This document shows, piece after piece, positions 1 through 16,322 of a stretch of DNA of 64,000 nt. Position numbers and translations under genes: made by a program. The notes below the pieces were generated by a model. That model had not been told where the DNA came from, made no database searches, and saw only the letters and a program-made list of their open reading frames with translations. Position 1 is the stretch's first letter, and each line of letters begins with the position of its first letter. The DNA comes from Temnothorax longispinosus (Eukaryota; Arthropoda; Insecta; Hymenoptera; Formicidae), in assembly GCF_030848805.1 (NCBI RefSeq), contig NC_092361.1, positions 6,076,001 through 6,140,000 on the forward strand, in the 5' to 3' direction.

Positions 1-1451
1 GGTAAATTGTGTAATCAGTGGCCGCGTTATAGGCCAAACGTTCGGATTTGTATCGAAATGTTCGAAAGGAGTCGATAACGTCAGTTCTCTGTTATTATCC
101 GACTCGCACGATTTTCGACCACGATGTCGCGCGTCATATATTCTCGTGTTCACGGACGTCCGCGCGGGGGCACGGCGACGGGGTGGGCATACGCTTGGCA
201 ACGTCGCCGCTGCGTGCGGCGCTGATCGTTAGTCGATTTAAAGTATTCGCGCTAAAAAGAAAAGAAGCCGCACCGGGCGGATTCGGCACGCGGACGTCGA
301 TCGGCGCCGCGCGGATCGCGAATTCCGCGTCGCCGCGCGTCACGCGACGCTCCCGGCCGCGTCGGCGACCGGTGCGATCCGCGCGTGCATCGCTCCCCGC
401 GACGCGATCGCCGATAAATCTGTCCTAAAAAATAGTTAACGTCTCGCGAGCGCGCGCGGCGATCGATCGCCGCGCTGCCGCGCCGCGCTCGGTAGCGCTG
501 CGTCGTGGCGCGCGCGCGAACTAGCCGCCGCCGAGCGGTAATTTCATTCCTGCGATGCGTCTGCCGCCACCCTTCCGCCCCTTTGCGTATCAACCAGTTG
601 CGATAACACACACGGTATATGATGATGCATTATTTATTGCCGTGTATTAATCTAGCTGTATTTAAACTATTAATAAATAAAACGAACATAATTAGATTAG
701 AATCCTTGCATATAGAGAAACTTATGTTCACATGTCTATATATTTGATTATTCATACATCTAAAAAAAATAACTCCGTAATAACTCCGAAATGTGTAATA
801 ATAAAAAATAGAAATAATTTTACACGTTCGTGTGTGTGCAAGATATTGAGGAAACGTTTCCGTTTCTACGCGACGCATAAATTCTGACATTTTTTCCAAA
901 CATCTGTTTCAGGTGTTCAGCTATTTATGCGTCGCAGTCATGAAACAATTTCTCGTTATTGATCGTACACTCGCGTCATGAATGCTTCAACGTAACGAAA
1001 ACTCCATATTGAAATTCGTTTTGCGCCCGGTCGCCACGTCCGACGTCCAATAAGAAGCCACGTTTCCTAGGGACATTTCCGTCCCTAGGCGTGATTCCCA
1101 GGAAGCGCGCCTTCCCATTGGACATCGGAAACCGCCGCGACGTGCGGAACGTATCGCGCAACATGGCGGCAAGTCGTTCGCTCGGCGTTGCTTGCGGTAT
1201 CGCTCGGCGGATCCGAGCCCATAGGAGATCGTAAACCGCGTTCGCGGGTGTCTCGTGCACGCGGCGACCCGTCGCTCGCGAAAGGACGCGACGCCGACGA
1301 GACGGGCGAGGACGCGCGAAGCGCGTCACGTCGCTTCGCGTCGCACCGTGCCACAAGTCGCAACGGACGCGCGGCCCGTCGTCACGGCACGGCCGATTTG
1401 GGCCGATCGCTGATTCAGTGATTCCGCCGCTGTCACGCGCTTCGCTTCGTC
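1..1451. other. CpG-rich upstream region, with an AT-rich stretch at 600-980
   Basis: I see no gene I can support here. Bases 1-600 and about 1000-1450 are rich in CpG, while 600-980 is AT-rich. The segment just before the first PR-Set7 coding exon contains CCAAT-type motifs (CCAATAAG near 1054, CCATTGG near 1116) and probably holds the PR-Set7 promoter. The open frames in it look like chance frames of GC-rich DNA: they are arginine-rich, overlap on both strands and show no recognisable domain. Bases 1-600 could be the promoter or 5' exon of a neighbouring gene outside the window. Confidence 0.4.
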
Positions 1452-3938
1452 ATGTACCGAGCGACCCGCGCGTCGTCCCACCGTGTGGGAAACCGCGCCG
1501 TCGGCGCCGCGAGAGGTAAGGACGTCTCACGCCAGGACGCGTCGCGCGACGACGCTCTCATTTCGAGGAATCGAGCATTCGAGCGCGCCGGCCGCGGCGG
1601 CAGGTTATGTTTTATGTTTTTCCTGGGTCTCGCTTCCTCCTTCGCTCCATCTTGATCGCAGCGAGACGCTTTGGCTTCCCTCTCTCCCCTGCGCCGCTCT
1701 GACCGCTGGCGATCTTCCCGTCCGCCCGCTCCCCCCGATCCTGTGTCTCGGCGCGCGACATTTATCGCCTGTCTCGATGCCGTCGGGTTTTGCAGTTCGT
1801 TAATATCGCGCGAGGCGATGACCGGGACACGTTCATCGCGACGCCGATCGTCTTGACAATGACGATTTTCGTTTCGCCGCATCGGGTTAGAACTAAGAAC
1901 TCTAAACTGTCTAAACTAACATGGAGTACGAAGTACGATAATTGGGATGTCAGTTTTACTGCGGCGATTCTCTCCGCCTGGAGCGATCGTTTCGATTAGC
2001 TTCGACCGCGGTTCTTGAAGATTCTCTCCTGACGTTTCTTTTCATTTTTTTTTATATCTCGCGACTTTTGAATTATGTAGCTTTGTAGCTGCTCTGTGCA
2101 TTTTCACTTGTCAGATCATCATTCTTTTTTTGCCTTTAGAGAAAGTATACTTCTAACGTCCAAACAACCTTATATAGGCAATGAGTTCTTTAGAATTGTT
2201 TATGAATTTTATTTAGAGCTTTAGCAATATTTTATGATAACTGTGCACAAAATTTATTTCTCATCGAGTATATATTTTTGTGTTCTAAATTTTTTATATA
2301 ATTTAATATATATGTATATTATTAATTGTAATATATTTAATTAATTATAATTATTTTAACATCGTTTTATCAAGCTCAAAGGCTTAAATGTTATTAATAA
2401 TTATCACAGGAAGACGGAAGAACGGTGTAGGAAAAAATGTAACAAAGACTTTACCTTCAATTGTACAAAGTAATGATGCAAGTCCACTGGTGAAAAGCGA
2501 GAGCAAACTGGATACCACCAAACAAGCAACAAATAAATTCGACACAATCAAAACGGAATCCGTACTAGAAACATGCAAATCTCCTATATTCATAATTTAC
2601 TCTCATAGTCAAGTAAGTATCTTGTGTTAAAATTTATAGTATGTCTGTGTCAGTTTCTTTATTAATATTTACATAAATAAGTAAGAAATATATATGTGTA
2701 AACGCGCACGTACTGCAGCATTTTGTTTTATTTCATTTGCCGCAGGATCCAAATGCCGAAGTTACGAAAGGGAAAAGTCCGCTTGCCCAATATTTTTTCG
2801 ATAATGCGCAAACTGTTTCAACTCGTGTTCAAGTGAAGGAAGAGATTACTCCTTATGTAGAACAATTCAAAACTGACGGTATGTAATTGCAATTCTGTTT
2901 ACACATAATCAGGTTTTCTATTTTTAATTGAATTTATGATATTTAAAGAGACTGTGATTTATTTAGAAACACCAGTAGCTGTTCCAATTTATACGCCTTC
3001 TACGCCACATAGAATAAAGATGCCATCGGAAGATATAGACGAGGGTGCTACAATTACTACTAAGGACAAGCAATCTGTGATTTCATTACTGAGCCCGTTA
3101 AAAGTAAAAAAGCCAGCAGCTCCACGTGGCCGTAAAAGAGGAACCTCCAATCAGTCTCTCAGTCATCGTTTGTCGAAGCCGCAGGGCATCGAAACGAACC
3201 ATTCGATTACCGACTACTTTCCAGTACGTCGTAGCGTAAGAAAGAGCAAGAAGGCTGTATTAGAAGAGAAACAACGTGATCTAGAACACAAAGTGCTTTG
3301 CCAGGTGGAGGATGGTTTAGAGGTAAAAATCCATGCGCACGGTCTAGCAGAGATTTCAGTTTACATTTTAAGTAAGTCAAATTATGGCAATTTATTTTCT
3401 ATTACAGGTCAGAAACTTTCCAGGCAAAGGTCGAGGTGTCATAACGACACGAGAATTTGCTAAAGGCGAATTTGTAGTGGAATATATTGGCGAGCTGATC
3501 AACCAGGGGGAGGCGAAGGAGCGCGAGGAGATATATGCACAAGATCAAAATACCGGATGCTACATGTATTACTTTCAACATCATAATCAGCAGTATTGGT
3601 AAGAAAAGTTTGGATCTCGACAAAATAATCATTCTCTATCTACGCGGAAACCTATAATGATTTAGATTGGGACAGATAGAACAGAAAAATCTGTAATGCA
3701 CATGCTGATATTGCATATGATTTTCAGTGTTGATGCGACCGCGGAGTCTGACAAACTTGGCAGATTGGTGAATCATTCGAGAACCGGTAATTTAATCGCG
3801 CGGATCGTTGAGGTCAATTCAATACCGCATCTGGTACTTACAGCGAAGGAGGATATACCGATCGGCGTAGAGGTCACGTACGATTACGGAGACCGAAGTC
3901 GCGAATCCATTCGTCATCATCCATGGCTGGCGTTATAG
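1452..3938 (+). CDS. KMT5A: Histone H4 lysine-20 monomethyltransferase PR-Set7 / KMT5A (SETD8), six exons
   Basis: Nuclear SET-domain enzyme that monomethylates histone H4 Lys20, acting in cell-cycle progression and chromatin compaction. Coding exons read 1452-1515, 2410-2612, 2746-2878, 2967-3322, 3408-3598 and 3728-3938. The sum is 1158 nt, giving 385 residues, and phases agree at every junction. The family signature TDYFPVRRSVRKSKK precedes the SET domain. The SET core shows GKGRGV, the substrate/cofactor region YAQDQNTGCYMYYFQ, the NHS motif (LVNHSRTGN), the catalytic YDYGDRS, and the C-terminal HPWL typical of KMT5A. The basic N-terminal part is poorly conserved. The start is inferred: the ATG at 1452 gives a 64-nt exon with a good GTAAGG donor in the phase the second exon needs, giving AARGRRKNG across the junction. 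A weaker alternative is the ATG at 1163 with donor GTATCG, also in phase. Identity is very sure, the first exon moderately. Confidence 0.93.
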
Positions 3939-6790
3939 CACTTCCAATTTCACTATTTATAATGACATCGCGTTACATTGTACAAAAGATTCATTTCATT
4001 TACGTTCCTTCCATGAAGGAACTATGTATAGCGCGAATTGTGTATAAATTATTTTCACAGCGAGACGCGGAATCTTTAGCGTCTGGACACGCGACTGTGC
4101 GAGCTTCTATGCTAGTGAATTCCAAATATTTTCCTACGTTACTCCACGAAATTGATTCGTTCGGTTAGTAAAAGAGAATTAATATTGAATTGTTAATCAC
4201 GACATTACTTGTTTTCGTATGTATCGGAAGAGTGAAGTATGATTTGTATGTTATAACATTTAGCTTTCTAAATGACAGGTTTGATGTAATTTATAAAAAA
4301 AAAAAAAAAATGATTTTTTTAAAGGAGAGAAAGTATATTTCTGTCTTAATGTTAAACGTTTAACTTTAACATATGCAGTATTATCAATCGAATTAGACCC
4401 TTTGCACTCGGTATTTAAATTGCGTAATCGTGACAAATCGTAGCATCTGCTTCATCTAGTCCCAGCTTTCGTCTGGTATCTATTGACAGCGATCGAGCTT
4501 GGATTTTCCACATACTGGACAAAGAATTCCTAGTTGAAGCGATTGTGATACGTAGCTACGAAAATGGTGTATCCCTCTCCTACTCTTTCGAAAAAGTATA
4601 TATATGCATGTATGTAATCATATAGTGCGACTATCGACGAAAGAGATCTTTTTGTTCAAGTATTTGTTTGCGATGCACAATAGCTTTGAGTGCTTCACTG
4701 CCACATATTTAGATGCGAGAACTTGATTTCTCGAGAGACAATTGTACATATAGCCTATACAAATGACACTTGCGAACCTATTCTTTGAGTGTTTATATAT
4801 ATTCATCTTCCTTGAAATAATTACGTTAAGAAAAAAAAAAACAGACATTTGTTATATTCTCATCCTCATTTCGTTGTCAACTATTTATAGTACACACGAA
4901 TATGCATTATTATTTAATATTTTATCGCTCACATACTTTTACATTGCCGCTAGTTTGTTACTACCGCTCTAATTTGTAATTTACAATTAATGTTCAATTT
5001 TCGTTAAGAATAATTAAGCCTAATTTACCGATCTTCCCCATTCTTTTTTTTGAGCCTTCAACTTTAAAGAGTAATTATAAAAATAGGCTTATATATAATA
5101 TATACAGAGAAGAAGCAGTTTTTAATAAACATTTTTTATGCTGTCGATAATTTTACATCCGTTGATCGTGTTTACCGCATGTCTTATCGCACGCAAGAAT
5201 TCTTGTAGCTCCGCATATTGTATACGAAATATATACGGTTTATTTAAAGTTGCAAAATTTGTTATGTTTTTACATCTATTTTCTCTAAGATTTATCGCTT
5301 ATTACAAACTTGTTTTTTTGTGTGTGATAATTTTCCTGAAAACAATGTTGCAATCTAATATAATATCTTTGTTCGTGAACCAAATAAAATAATTGCGAAC
5401 GATTTTGTTGCCAGGAATGAAATTGTATAAACAATTATCAAAAGAAAATCTAAACGTCTATATTTTTTATGCCATTACGCATCTAATGATCCACGCGTGT
5501 AATTGAAGACATTGTCAAACATAATTTACAAAACTCAATGGACAATGTGACGTTACGAAAACACTGGAACGGTGGAATGTCGAATGTCAGCTCCATTCAT
5601 AATTCTTTTTTTAGAAAGGGAGAAATTATGTGATACATTATTAATATGATTTGAGTGAAATATCTTCCGAATATATGTATCTCTTTTCTCTATCTTCCTC
5701 TTCTATGTAATGTTATCTCTAGATAGATGGAATTTTTATTGTACCTAATGTTATCTCTATAGTCAGTTGATATTTATTTACTCTGTAAATAATACACATC
5801 CAATTTGGCAACATTTCATTCGAAAAACGATCGAAATGAAAAGAATCAGCTCCGCGATCGACGAGACCAATTTTCTCATCCTAGACCGAGATGCCGTCAA
5901 ATCGGATTTGTGCTTGGAAGTAAGCATCTTTTCGTCCTTCGTCTTTCCGCTCGCCAAAGCGTGTCTCGCCAGGAAATAGCGAAACGTCTAGGGCTCGTTT
6001 CTCTTCACTTCGACCACACACGTTGACGACACACAACCTTCCAATGTTGGATCGTTATCATGACGAACAGATAACATTACGTTCGGTTCGGATTATAAAC
6101 GAGCATCGATTGTATCGAAAAATGCACACCGAGCAGTTAATTTATAAAAGAATATCAATTCGTAAAAATTAACTGCACGACATTGATAAAAAATATTTCT
6201 ACTATTTGTTACGTTATGTGCGTGAGAATACGGATCTACCGTTTCTTTTTGTGACCCGTGCTTTTAATTTGAAATTGTAATTAACTATAGGAAAAATTTT
6301 ACTTCGCGTTGTGGGTGAAATTAAAAAATTGATAATGGAAAATTGCTTGATCCAAAAACCGACCGCGAAAATATGAAGATGCGTATTATAACTGTGCATG
6401 TTGTTCATGCAGTACGCATCGTGAAAATGTATTAATTAAAATATATACAGAATAAATGACGTGTAAGATTCAAAAAAAGAAACTTCGCACAATTGTTATT
6501 ATAATTGGATATTACAATTAATGAATAATTGTGTTGTTATAATTAAATAATACTTATATGCAAATCTTTATAAACTTTTATATATTGATATAAATAATAT
6601 ATCTCGTTATACGTTTCATTTTCTATATCAAAATTATTTTTGATACATTTATATATATATTACTACAAAATTGAATATATAATTGTACTACACTGAGAAA
6701 AAAATGTTTTGGATTTTAGTAAATATTAGTTTGCATACAACTGTGACTCCATTTATTAAAATAAAGAAAATTTTCCTTTTTATTAGTATA
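3939..6790. other. AT-rich intergenic DNA and PR-Set7 3' UTR
   Basis: No gene is supported. The first few hundred bases are presumably the PR-Set7 3' UTR. A poly-A run lies at about 4293-4309. Short open frames up to about 84 codons occur on both strands, without domains or plausible splice partners. Confidence 0.4.
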
Positions 6791-6819
6791 TTTCTTTCCT
6801 AGTGAATACACATGTATCG

Positions 6820-6944
6820 GCTCGGAGCGGCGGAACGCGGAACGTGATTGGCCGGATCCGGGGGCTTGACTCGCGAGCCAATCGCGTCGACCTCTCTCCC
6901 GACCGTACGGCGCGGCGACGGCAGGGGGCGCGCGCAAGCTAGGA
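6820..6944 (+). promoter_or_regulatory. GC-rich putative promoter of the FBXL4-like gene
   Basis: A short GC- and CpG-rich island in AT-rich surroundings. It carries CCAAT-type elements in both directions (GATTGGCC near 6846 and GCCAATCGCG near 6877) and ends at the proposed first coding exon of the FBXL4-like gene. The role is inferred from composition and position. No TATA box is obvious. Confidence 0.45.
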
Positions 6945-10498
<3,554 letters not shown>

Positions 10499-10559
10499 AG
10501 ACGACTAGAGACCTCATTAAAACGTAATTTAACGTCACTGTGCTACTGGAGCTCTGATA

Positions 10560-12530
10560 ATTGATAGATATAGAATGATAATTGAATAATTTTTGTTTAC
10601 GTTTGTATAAAATGAAGTTTACGTCTACTAATTTAAAACATAAAAATTATTAATTTTTTTTTAATTATCCGGTGCACAAGATTGTAAAAGAAGTTAATGC
10701 CTAATAAAAACAAAAGTTGTAATTATTTATAATTTTGTTATTTTCGAATACTTTTTTTTGTTTCTTTTTTTTTTTCATAATTTGACTTTTTGGACAATGA
10801 TCTCATTTTTTTTAGAAATATTGTAAAAGCTACTTTAATAACATCGTCAGTAAATTCTTGGTTTTTTTCCCACAATCGCATGTCTCCGAGCAGTTCGAGC
10901 GACGGCATTCGCCGCCACCTCTTTCACTTGACTAGCATCCAGCATTATGCACTAGTATGCACTAAAACTCTTTATCTCGTCCTATCTTGTTTGAGAGAGA
11001 ATGCTTTTCATTGAATAACACATAGTGTTAATATGTATAACGACGTTAGAATATAATGACATTTTTAAAAAATTTTAAAAATTTATATTTTCACACCAAT
11101 TATAGAAGACTTAATTTTTTCCGTCGATTTTCTTTATTCAGTATTGTTCCAAAACTTTTATTTTCAAACTTCGAGAAACATATACTTATATTAATTGGCA
11201 TAAAATTGTTATTAATATTTCTAATATATTTAAACAATGATCTGACGATAATCACTAATTAGTGATATCATTATTATTTTGCATATTTCAAATCAACGAG
11301 AAAGCAATTGTTTATTATATGCCGAGCAAATGAATTTAGCTTCATTTGCTCGGCATTTGTTCTCTTTTGCTTATATAATAATACCTGCAATATTTAATTT
11401 AATTTACTAATAAACTTAAGGGGTATGTTTTATTGTTCTAAGAGAACATATTCATTATCGTTGATTTCAATTTGTTATTTTTATTGCTAATCTTGGGATA
11501 TACGTCGCTACATCTTGCGTGCGCGTGAATTGTATATATATTCACACATATCTCCGTGCACTTACAATTAGTACAAGACATTATCGTGTCTCTTGATAAG
11601 CAAGTAATTAATAAATGCATTACTAATTTAATAAACAAGTCATATTAAAATTAAATTATTATTAAGTAATAGCGAGAAATATATTATGCATTCCTTAAGA
11701 CGCTTAAAAGAATATAAAAAGAATATCAAAATTTTAAAAAGAAAAGGTTTAGGTTATAACCAAAGCGAAAATCTCGAGTTTGGAGTCGTTTGTAAATTCT
11801 TCAGAAATCGCTCCTGTTACGCGGGAAGCATGATGAGCGAAGTTTGCAGTGGGTATTCGTATGTACACAGCCTACCCCTACTTTTACCCATCTCCTTAGT
11901 AACGGTGCGGAAGCCCAACCCACGGCCAATCAAAGCGCTGGAGGGCATGCATAGAAGGGGCAGCAGGCTCCCGCGCTCTGACCAATAGCAGCGTGACTTC
12001 GTGGAGGCAATGTGGGGAGGCAACACCCTCGTTAGAATACCTCCGTCAACCTCCTTGCTTAACATGCTATGCTGATACTTTTGCCGATTTAAACGCGAGT
12101 TTTCGACGCTGAGAATCGCCATTTTCGCCTAACCTCTTAATAAATAAAATATGTACTTTCAATCATTGTTATGATCTTTTGTGCATCTCTACGATACGTG
12201 ATCAAATTCTTTTAATTGTTTAAATTTAACCTATAAACATTAAAATACGAAATTTCGTTTATTATTAGTATATTTATTAATTATATTTGTTTAAATTACA
12301 ATTAATTGACGCTTAATGCGGCACGTAAAACGCTTCAACTTATTATTTCCCACGGTAATCATGACACCGTAGTAAATTGAGAAAACCCGTAATGCATGTG
12401 TTTTTCTCGGAACAGCAAGATATAACTTACATTACTTTGATAAAAAATTTCCAATTATTTAATAGAGATTAACAAGCTCATGAAACAATTAGCGTTGTGT
12501 CAACGTATATAATTTCTGAGACTCGTTTAG
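10560..12530. other. AT-rich intergenic DNA with one degenerate repeat copy and one hairpin
   Basis: No gene is supported. A degenerate copy of the ~200-bp repeat family at 12.5-14.5 kb lies around 10890-11020 (shared AGCATTATGCA and CTCTTTATC motifs). A perfect 16-bp-stem hairpin lies at 11319-11356. A GC-richer patch at 11800-12130 is listed separately. Confidence 0.5.
11800..12130. promoter_or_regulatory. Orphan GC-rich island with CCAAT boxes
   Basis: About 330 bp of balanced, CpG-containing DNA in very AT-rich surroundings. It has two same-orientation CCAAT elements about 60 bp apart (GGCCAATCAAAG near 11923 and GACCAATAGC near 11980). This resembles a compact promoter, but I find no convincing exon on either side. 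A 101-codon reverse open frame covers it and shows no recognisable domain. It may be a promoter of a non-coding RNA or a repeat-derived promoter. Confidence 0.3.
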
Positions 12531-14517
12531 TATCGGGCGATGGCATTCGTATAGCTCATCCTTTATCTCGTTGCTTAGCATTATGCAAAGGCATTTTATA
12601 ACTTTTTATCGTTTAATCTTGTTCGAGAGAGCATACTTTGCATTAAAGGATACATAGCAATGATAAGATGAATGTATTTCTCGATATTTGTTTAAGTGTC
12701 GTTTGTCACATTTCGAGGCTCCGATTTTCTCACCGAGCGAACAGCCGCGGCCATAGCTCTTTTTTCTCGTTGCCTAGCATTATGCAACATTCTGAAACCT
12801 TTTATCGATTAATGTTGTTCGAGAGAGCATGCCTCATATTAAAGGATAGATAACAATGATAAAATTAACTTATTTCTCAAGATTCCTCCTTTGTCATTCG
12901 CATATATATCACAGAGTTTTATCTTCCCGAACGTCGCCCGACGGCACTCTCCGCTACCTTTCTCTCGTACGTTGCATGGCTAGCATTATGCAACAGCATT
13001 CTACATATAACTCTTTATCGTCTAATTTTGTTCGAGAGAGCATGTCTCACATTAAAGGATACATAACAATTATAAGATGAATGTATTTCTCGAGATTTGT
13101 TTTGTGTCGTTTGTAACATTTCGGACCGTCTACCTCCCCACCAAGCGCGAGCGACGGCATTCGTTAGCTCCTTTTTCTCGTTGGCTATAGCATTATGCAA
13201 CAAGCATTCTATAACTCTTTATCGTCTAATATTTTTCGAGAAAGTATGCTTCGCATTAAAGGACACATAACGATATTAAAATAAACGTATTTCTCGAGAT
13301 ATTAAGTCGGTGTCGCGTATCCGAAGATTGGCGCTCTGAAATACGATACGCGACACCGCGGACTGAATCTCGAGAAATAAGTTTATTTGAATATTGTTAT
13401 GTGTCCTTTAATGTGAAGCATACTCTCTCGAACAATATTAGACGATAAAGAGTTTTAAAATGCTGTTGCAAAATGCTAACCAACAAGAAATGTGTAGCCA
13501 CGAATACCGTCCGGTGGCTCTCGGTGGAGAAAGTCGAAGCTTTGAAATGTTAAAATAAAATAAAAAGTCGCTCGGCGCACGTTTCGTTAAGATCTTGCGC
13601 ACTTTTTCGTCTTAGTAATTGAAACTGTAAAATTGCCAGTATTAATAATGACTAATTCCAATAGGGCAGATTTCAAACTAACGAGTGATAGTTAAATCAT
13701 CTTTCTATCGTTTGCGGTTGCCGAGATATATGTAAGCGTTTAATGAAAATGATGAATGCCGAGGTGCACGATTCTTTTGGCCAGCTCGCGTTTTATTGCT
13801 TTAATGAACGAAAGTACATAATTGCGAGTAATATAATTGAGTAATTCCAATAGGGCAAAGTATAAAGTACAAAGTCTTTCTTTAATCATCTTTCTATCAT
13901 TTACGGTTGCCGAGATATAAGCGTTTTATGAAACTCAGAAATTATTTGGTGCTCGATTTTTACGGCACGTGCGCGCTTTATCATGTTAAATAAACGGAAG
14001 GACGTAATTGTTAGTAAAAAAATCGAGATACTCTAATAGCGCAGAGCATAAACTAAACAGTCCTTTTCGAATCATTTCTATATCTTGGATGGTAGCCCAG
14101 ATACTTGCGATAAACGATAGGGAAAACTTTCTCGCGCCAAGCCAGCGACACATGGCCTTGACCTACTTGAGCGGCGGGCGCGGGCGCGGGATACTCTTGT
14201 CACGTGCTGTACATTGACCCACTTTCTAAATTGGCCTTGACCTAGATCGCCGAGTCCGGACATGCCGGCGCGCGGCGTGCACGACAATGCTACCGTTGTT
14301 TTTACTCGGCGAGGCGCGCCGAAAATGCGACAAATGACACTAAAGAAATCTCGAGAAATGCGTTCATTTTATCATTGCTATGTATCCTTTAATGCCAAGT
14401 ATGCTCTCTCAAACAACATTAAACGATAAAAAGTTCCAGAATTATTGTTGCATAATGCTAGGCAACGAGAAAAAAGAGCTACCGTTGTTTTCATTCGGTG
14501 AGAAAGTCGGCGCGATA
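12530..14517. repeat. Tandem and inverted ~200-bp repeat array
   Basis: Four diverged direct copies of about 170-210 bp start near 12535, 12750, 12940 and 13150. Each carries CTCGTTG-type sequence, AGCATTATGCAA, CTCTTTATCG, GTTCGAGAGAGCAT, ATTAAAGGA and TATTTCTCGAGAT. Around 13340 the array turns over: GGTGTCGCGTAT (13311-13322) faces ATACGCGACACC, and reversed copies follow at about 13363-13540 and 14347-14515. Between them, 13590-14115 holds three direct copies of a different ~187-bp unit (AATTCCAATAGGGCA and GGTTGCCGAGATA). I recognise no coding sequence. It could be satellite DNA or the body of a decayed foldback transposon. Confidence 0.75.
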
Positions 14518-15517
14518 ACCCGTGTGAAGTTAGCCTCCCAACTTAAAAAAAAAATTAATTTTTTTTTAGCTTATTTGATTGCTCATCGTTTGCACATGTA
14601 TGCACGTTTTGAATTTTCGTGTTTGCACACTTCTAGTAAAAAAGTTATTAACAAAACAATTTTGGGTGGGCCAACTTCACATTAGCCTCCCAACTACGAG
14701 CAAATTAGATCCAAATATAGTCTTAATCGATAGATTTTCGTTTGCACATTTCGAAACAGGTCGATTTTTCGTTTGCACACCCTTGGTTAAAAAGTTATTA
14801 ACAATTAAAGTTTCGAAAACGGTCAATGTCAGTAGATAAGTTCGAAACATGGATACTGTGTTTAAAATGGCATTAATCAATAGATTTTCGTTTGCACATT
14901 TCGAAACAGGTTGATTTTTCGTTTACACACCCCCAAGTTTTCGTGTATATAATAATATGAAATGTGTTTATGAATTATATACAATTCTCTTTAAATATAA
15001 TGTCACAATAGTGACAACGTGGCAAGACGTCATTTGTTAATAAACGCATGTAAAATTGAAATTGTTTATTATTTATTCTTAAAGAATGACAATGGCTAAA
15101 GCTCTGTGTGTTAAAAGATATAAATCATATCTTCTGTGTTGAAAGATATGAATTGTTCGACCTGTTTGTGAATGTGCAAACGAAAATCTATCGATTAATC
15201 CCATTTTAAACACAGTATTCGTGTTTCGAACTTATCTACTGACTTTGACCGTTTTCGAAACTTTAATTGTTAATAATTTTTAACCAAGGGTGTGCAAACG
15301 AAAATCTATCGATTAAGACTATTTGGATCTAATTTGCTCGTATAGTTGGAGGGCTAATGTGAAGTTGGCCCCCCCAAAACTGTTTTGTTAATAACTTTTT
15401 TACTAGAAGTGTGCAAACGAAAATTCAAAATGTGCATACATGTGCAAACAATGAGCAATCAAATGAGCTAAAAAAAATTAATTTTTTTAAAAGTTGGGTG
15501 GCTAACTTCACACGGGT
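14518..15517. mobile_element. 1-kb foldback (long inverted repeat) element
   Basis: The ends match as ACCCGTGTGAAGTTAGCC and its reverse complement. The arms stay complementary for some 400 bp each, around an AT-rich centre near 15.0 kb. The arms contain subrepeats with TTTCGTTTGCACA and AAAAAGTTATTAACA. GCGAT at 14512-14516 and again at 15518-15522 is a candidate 5-bp target duplication, with one extra A between the left copy and the terminus. There is no transposase, so it is non-autonomous. It lies within the surrounding ~200-bp repeat array and CpG-rich DNA. Confidence 0.8.
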
Positions 15518-15699
15518 GCGATCGACGCCGCGACGGTACGCACGCAACACGGATGGCATGACGGGCGGCGCGCGGTGCGGGCGGTAACACGGTATCGATC
15601 GATGAGATAGTTCGGCGCGCGCCCGGCTGCGCGTCGCGCGAAGGAATGTAAGGGGTGGGGGACATCAACGTCACCAACGACACCAACTGACAGTAGTGA

Positions 15700-16322
15700 C
15701 AGTTTCCATCAGATCAGGATACCGCGTGGTACGGCTGCGACGCGACGTCGCGACGCGGTGTGGATCCTTCGATCAGCTTCGATCGTAATCGACGTAATCG
15801 TATTCGGTCGCGAACGAGCGTGACGAGCGTGATGTGTGTGATGTGTGTGATGTGGTAACGAGCACGACGGTGGAATCCCTGGAATATCGACCCGCGATCG
15901 AGGCCGGCGTTCGCGCGCGAGACAATTTTACATCCAACTACACATCGGAGGCATCGGAGTATCGTGCCTCGCCTCTCCTGTAAGTAAGTACGCAACGTTT
16001 CATATTTGTTCGACGCGAGTACTTAATTGCGCTCGCGAATGCGATCCCATCAATTAACAAGTTTTGAACAATTTTTATCCGCGCCCAGCGCGACGTTTCG
16101 CGAGAAGTCGCGCTAATGACACGCGATTCTTTCCGTTTTCCGCGGTTCTAACAATTATTTTCGACAGTTCTATAAGAGACTTCAGTGTTTTATAATTATT
16201 GTTTTTTTGCAGTGGAGATGCTGGAATTGGTGCAGCAAGTACTGTAGTTGTCAGCGTCAGTTAGATTTTCGCTCGTGAACGTCGCCGCGTCGTGAGTGAC
16301 TTGAGTGAGTGCGCCGACAGAG
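15700..16322 (+). promoter_or_regulatory. Putative 5' non-coding exons of a small unknown gene
   Basis: CpG-rich DNA from about 15520 leads to a strong donor GTAAGTAAG after 15979. An acceptor TTTTTTTGCAG follows at 16212. The second exon (from 16213) contains a short upstream open frame (MLELVQQVL) before the proposed start at 16323. The transcription start cannot be placed. Confidence 0.35.

Noticed and set aside
48..611. Overlapping open frames on both strands in the first 600 bases
   Set aside because: Arg/Ser/Ala-rich frames of CpG-rich DNA with no domain, splice context or Kozak support.
3923..4168. 81-codon frame after the PR-Set7 stop
   Set aside because: Overlaps the last codons in another frame and lies in the 3' UTR; no domain.
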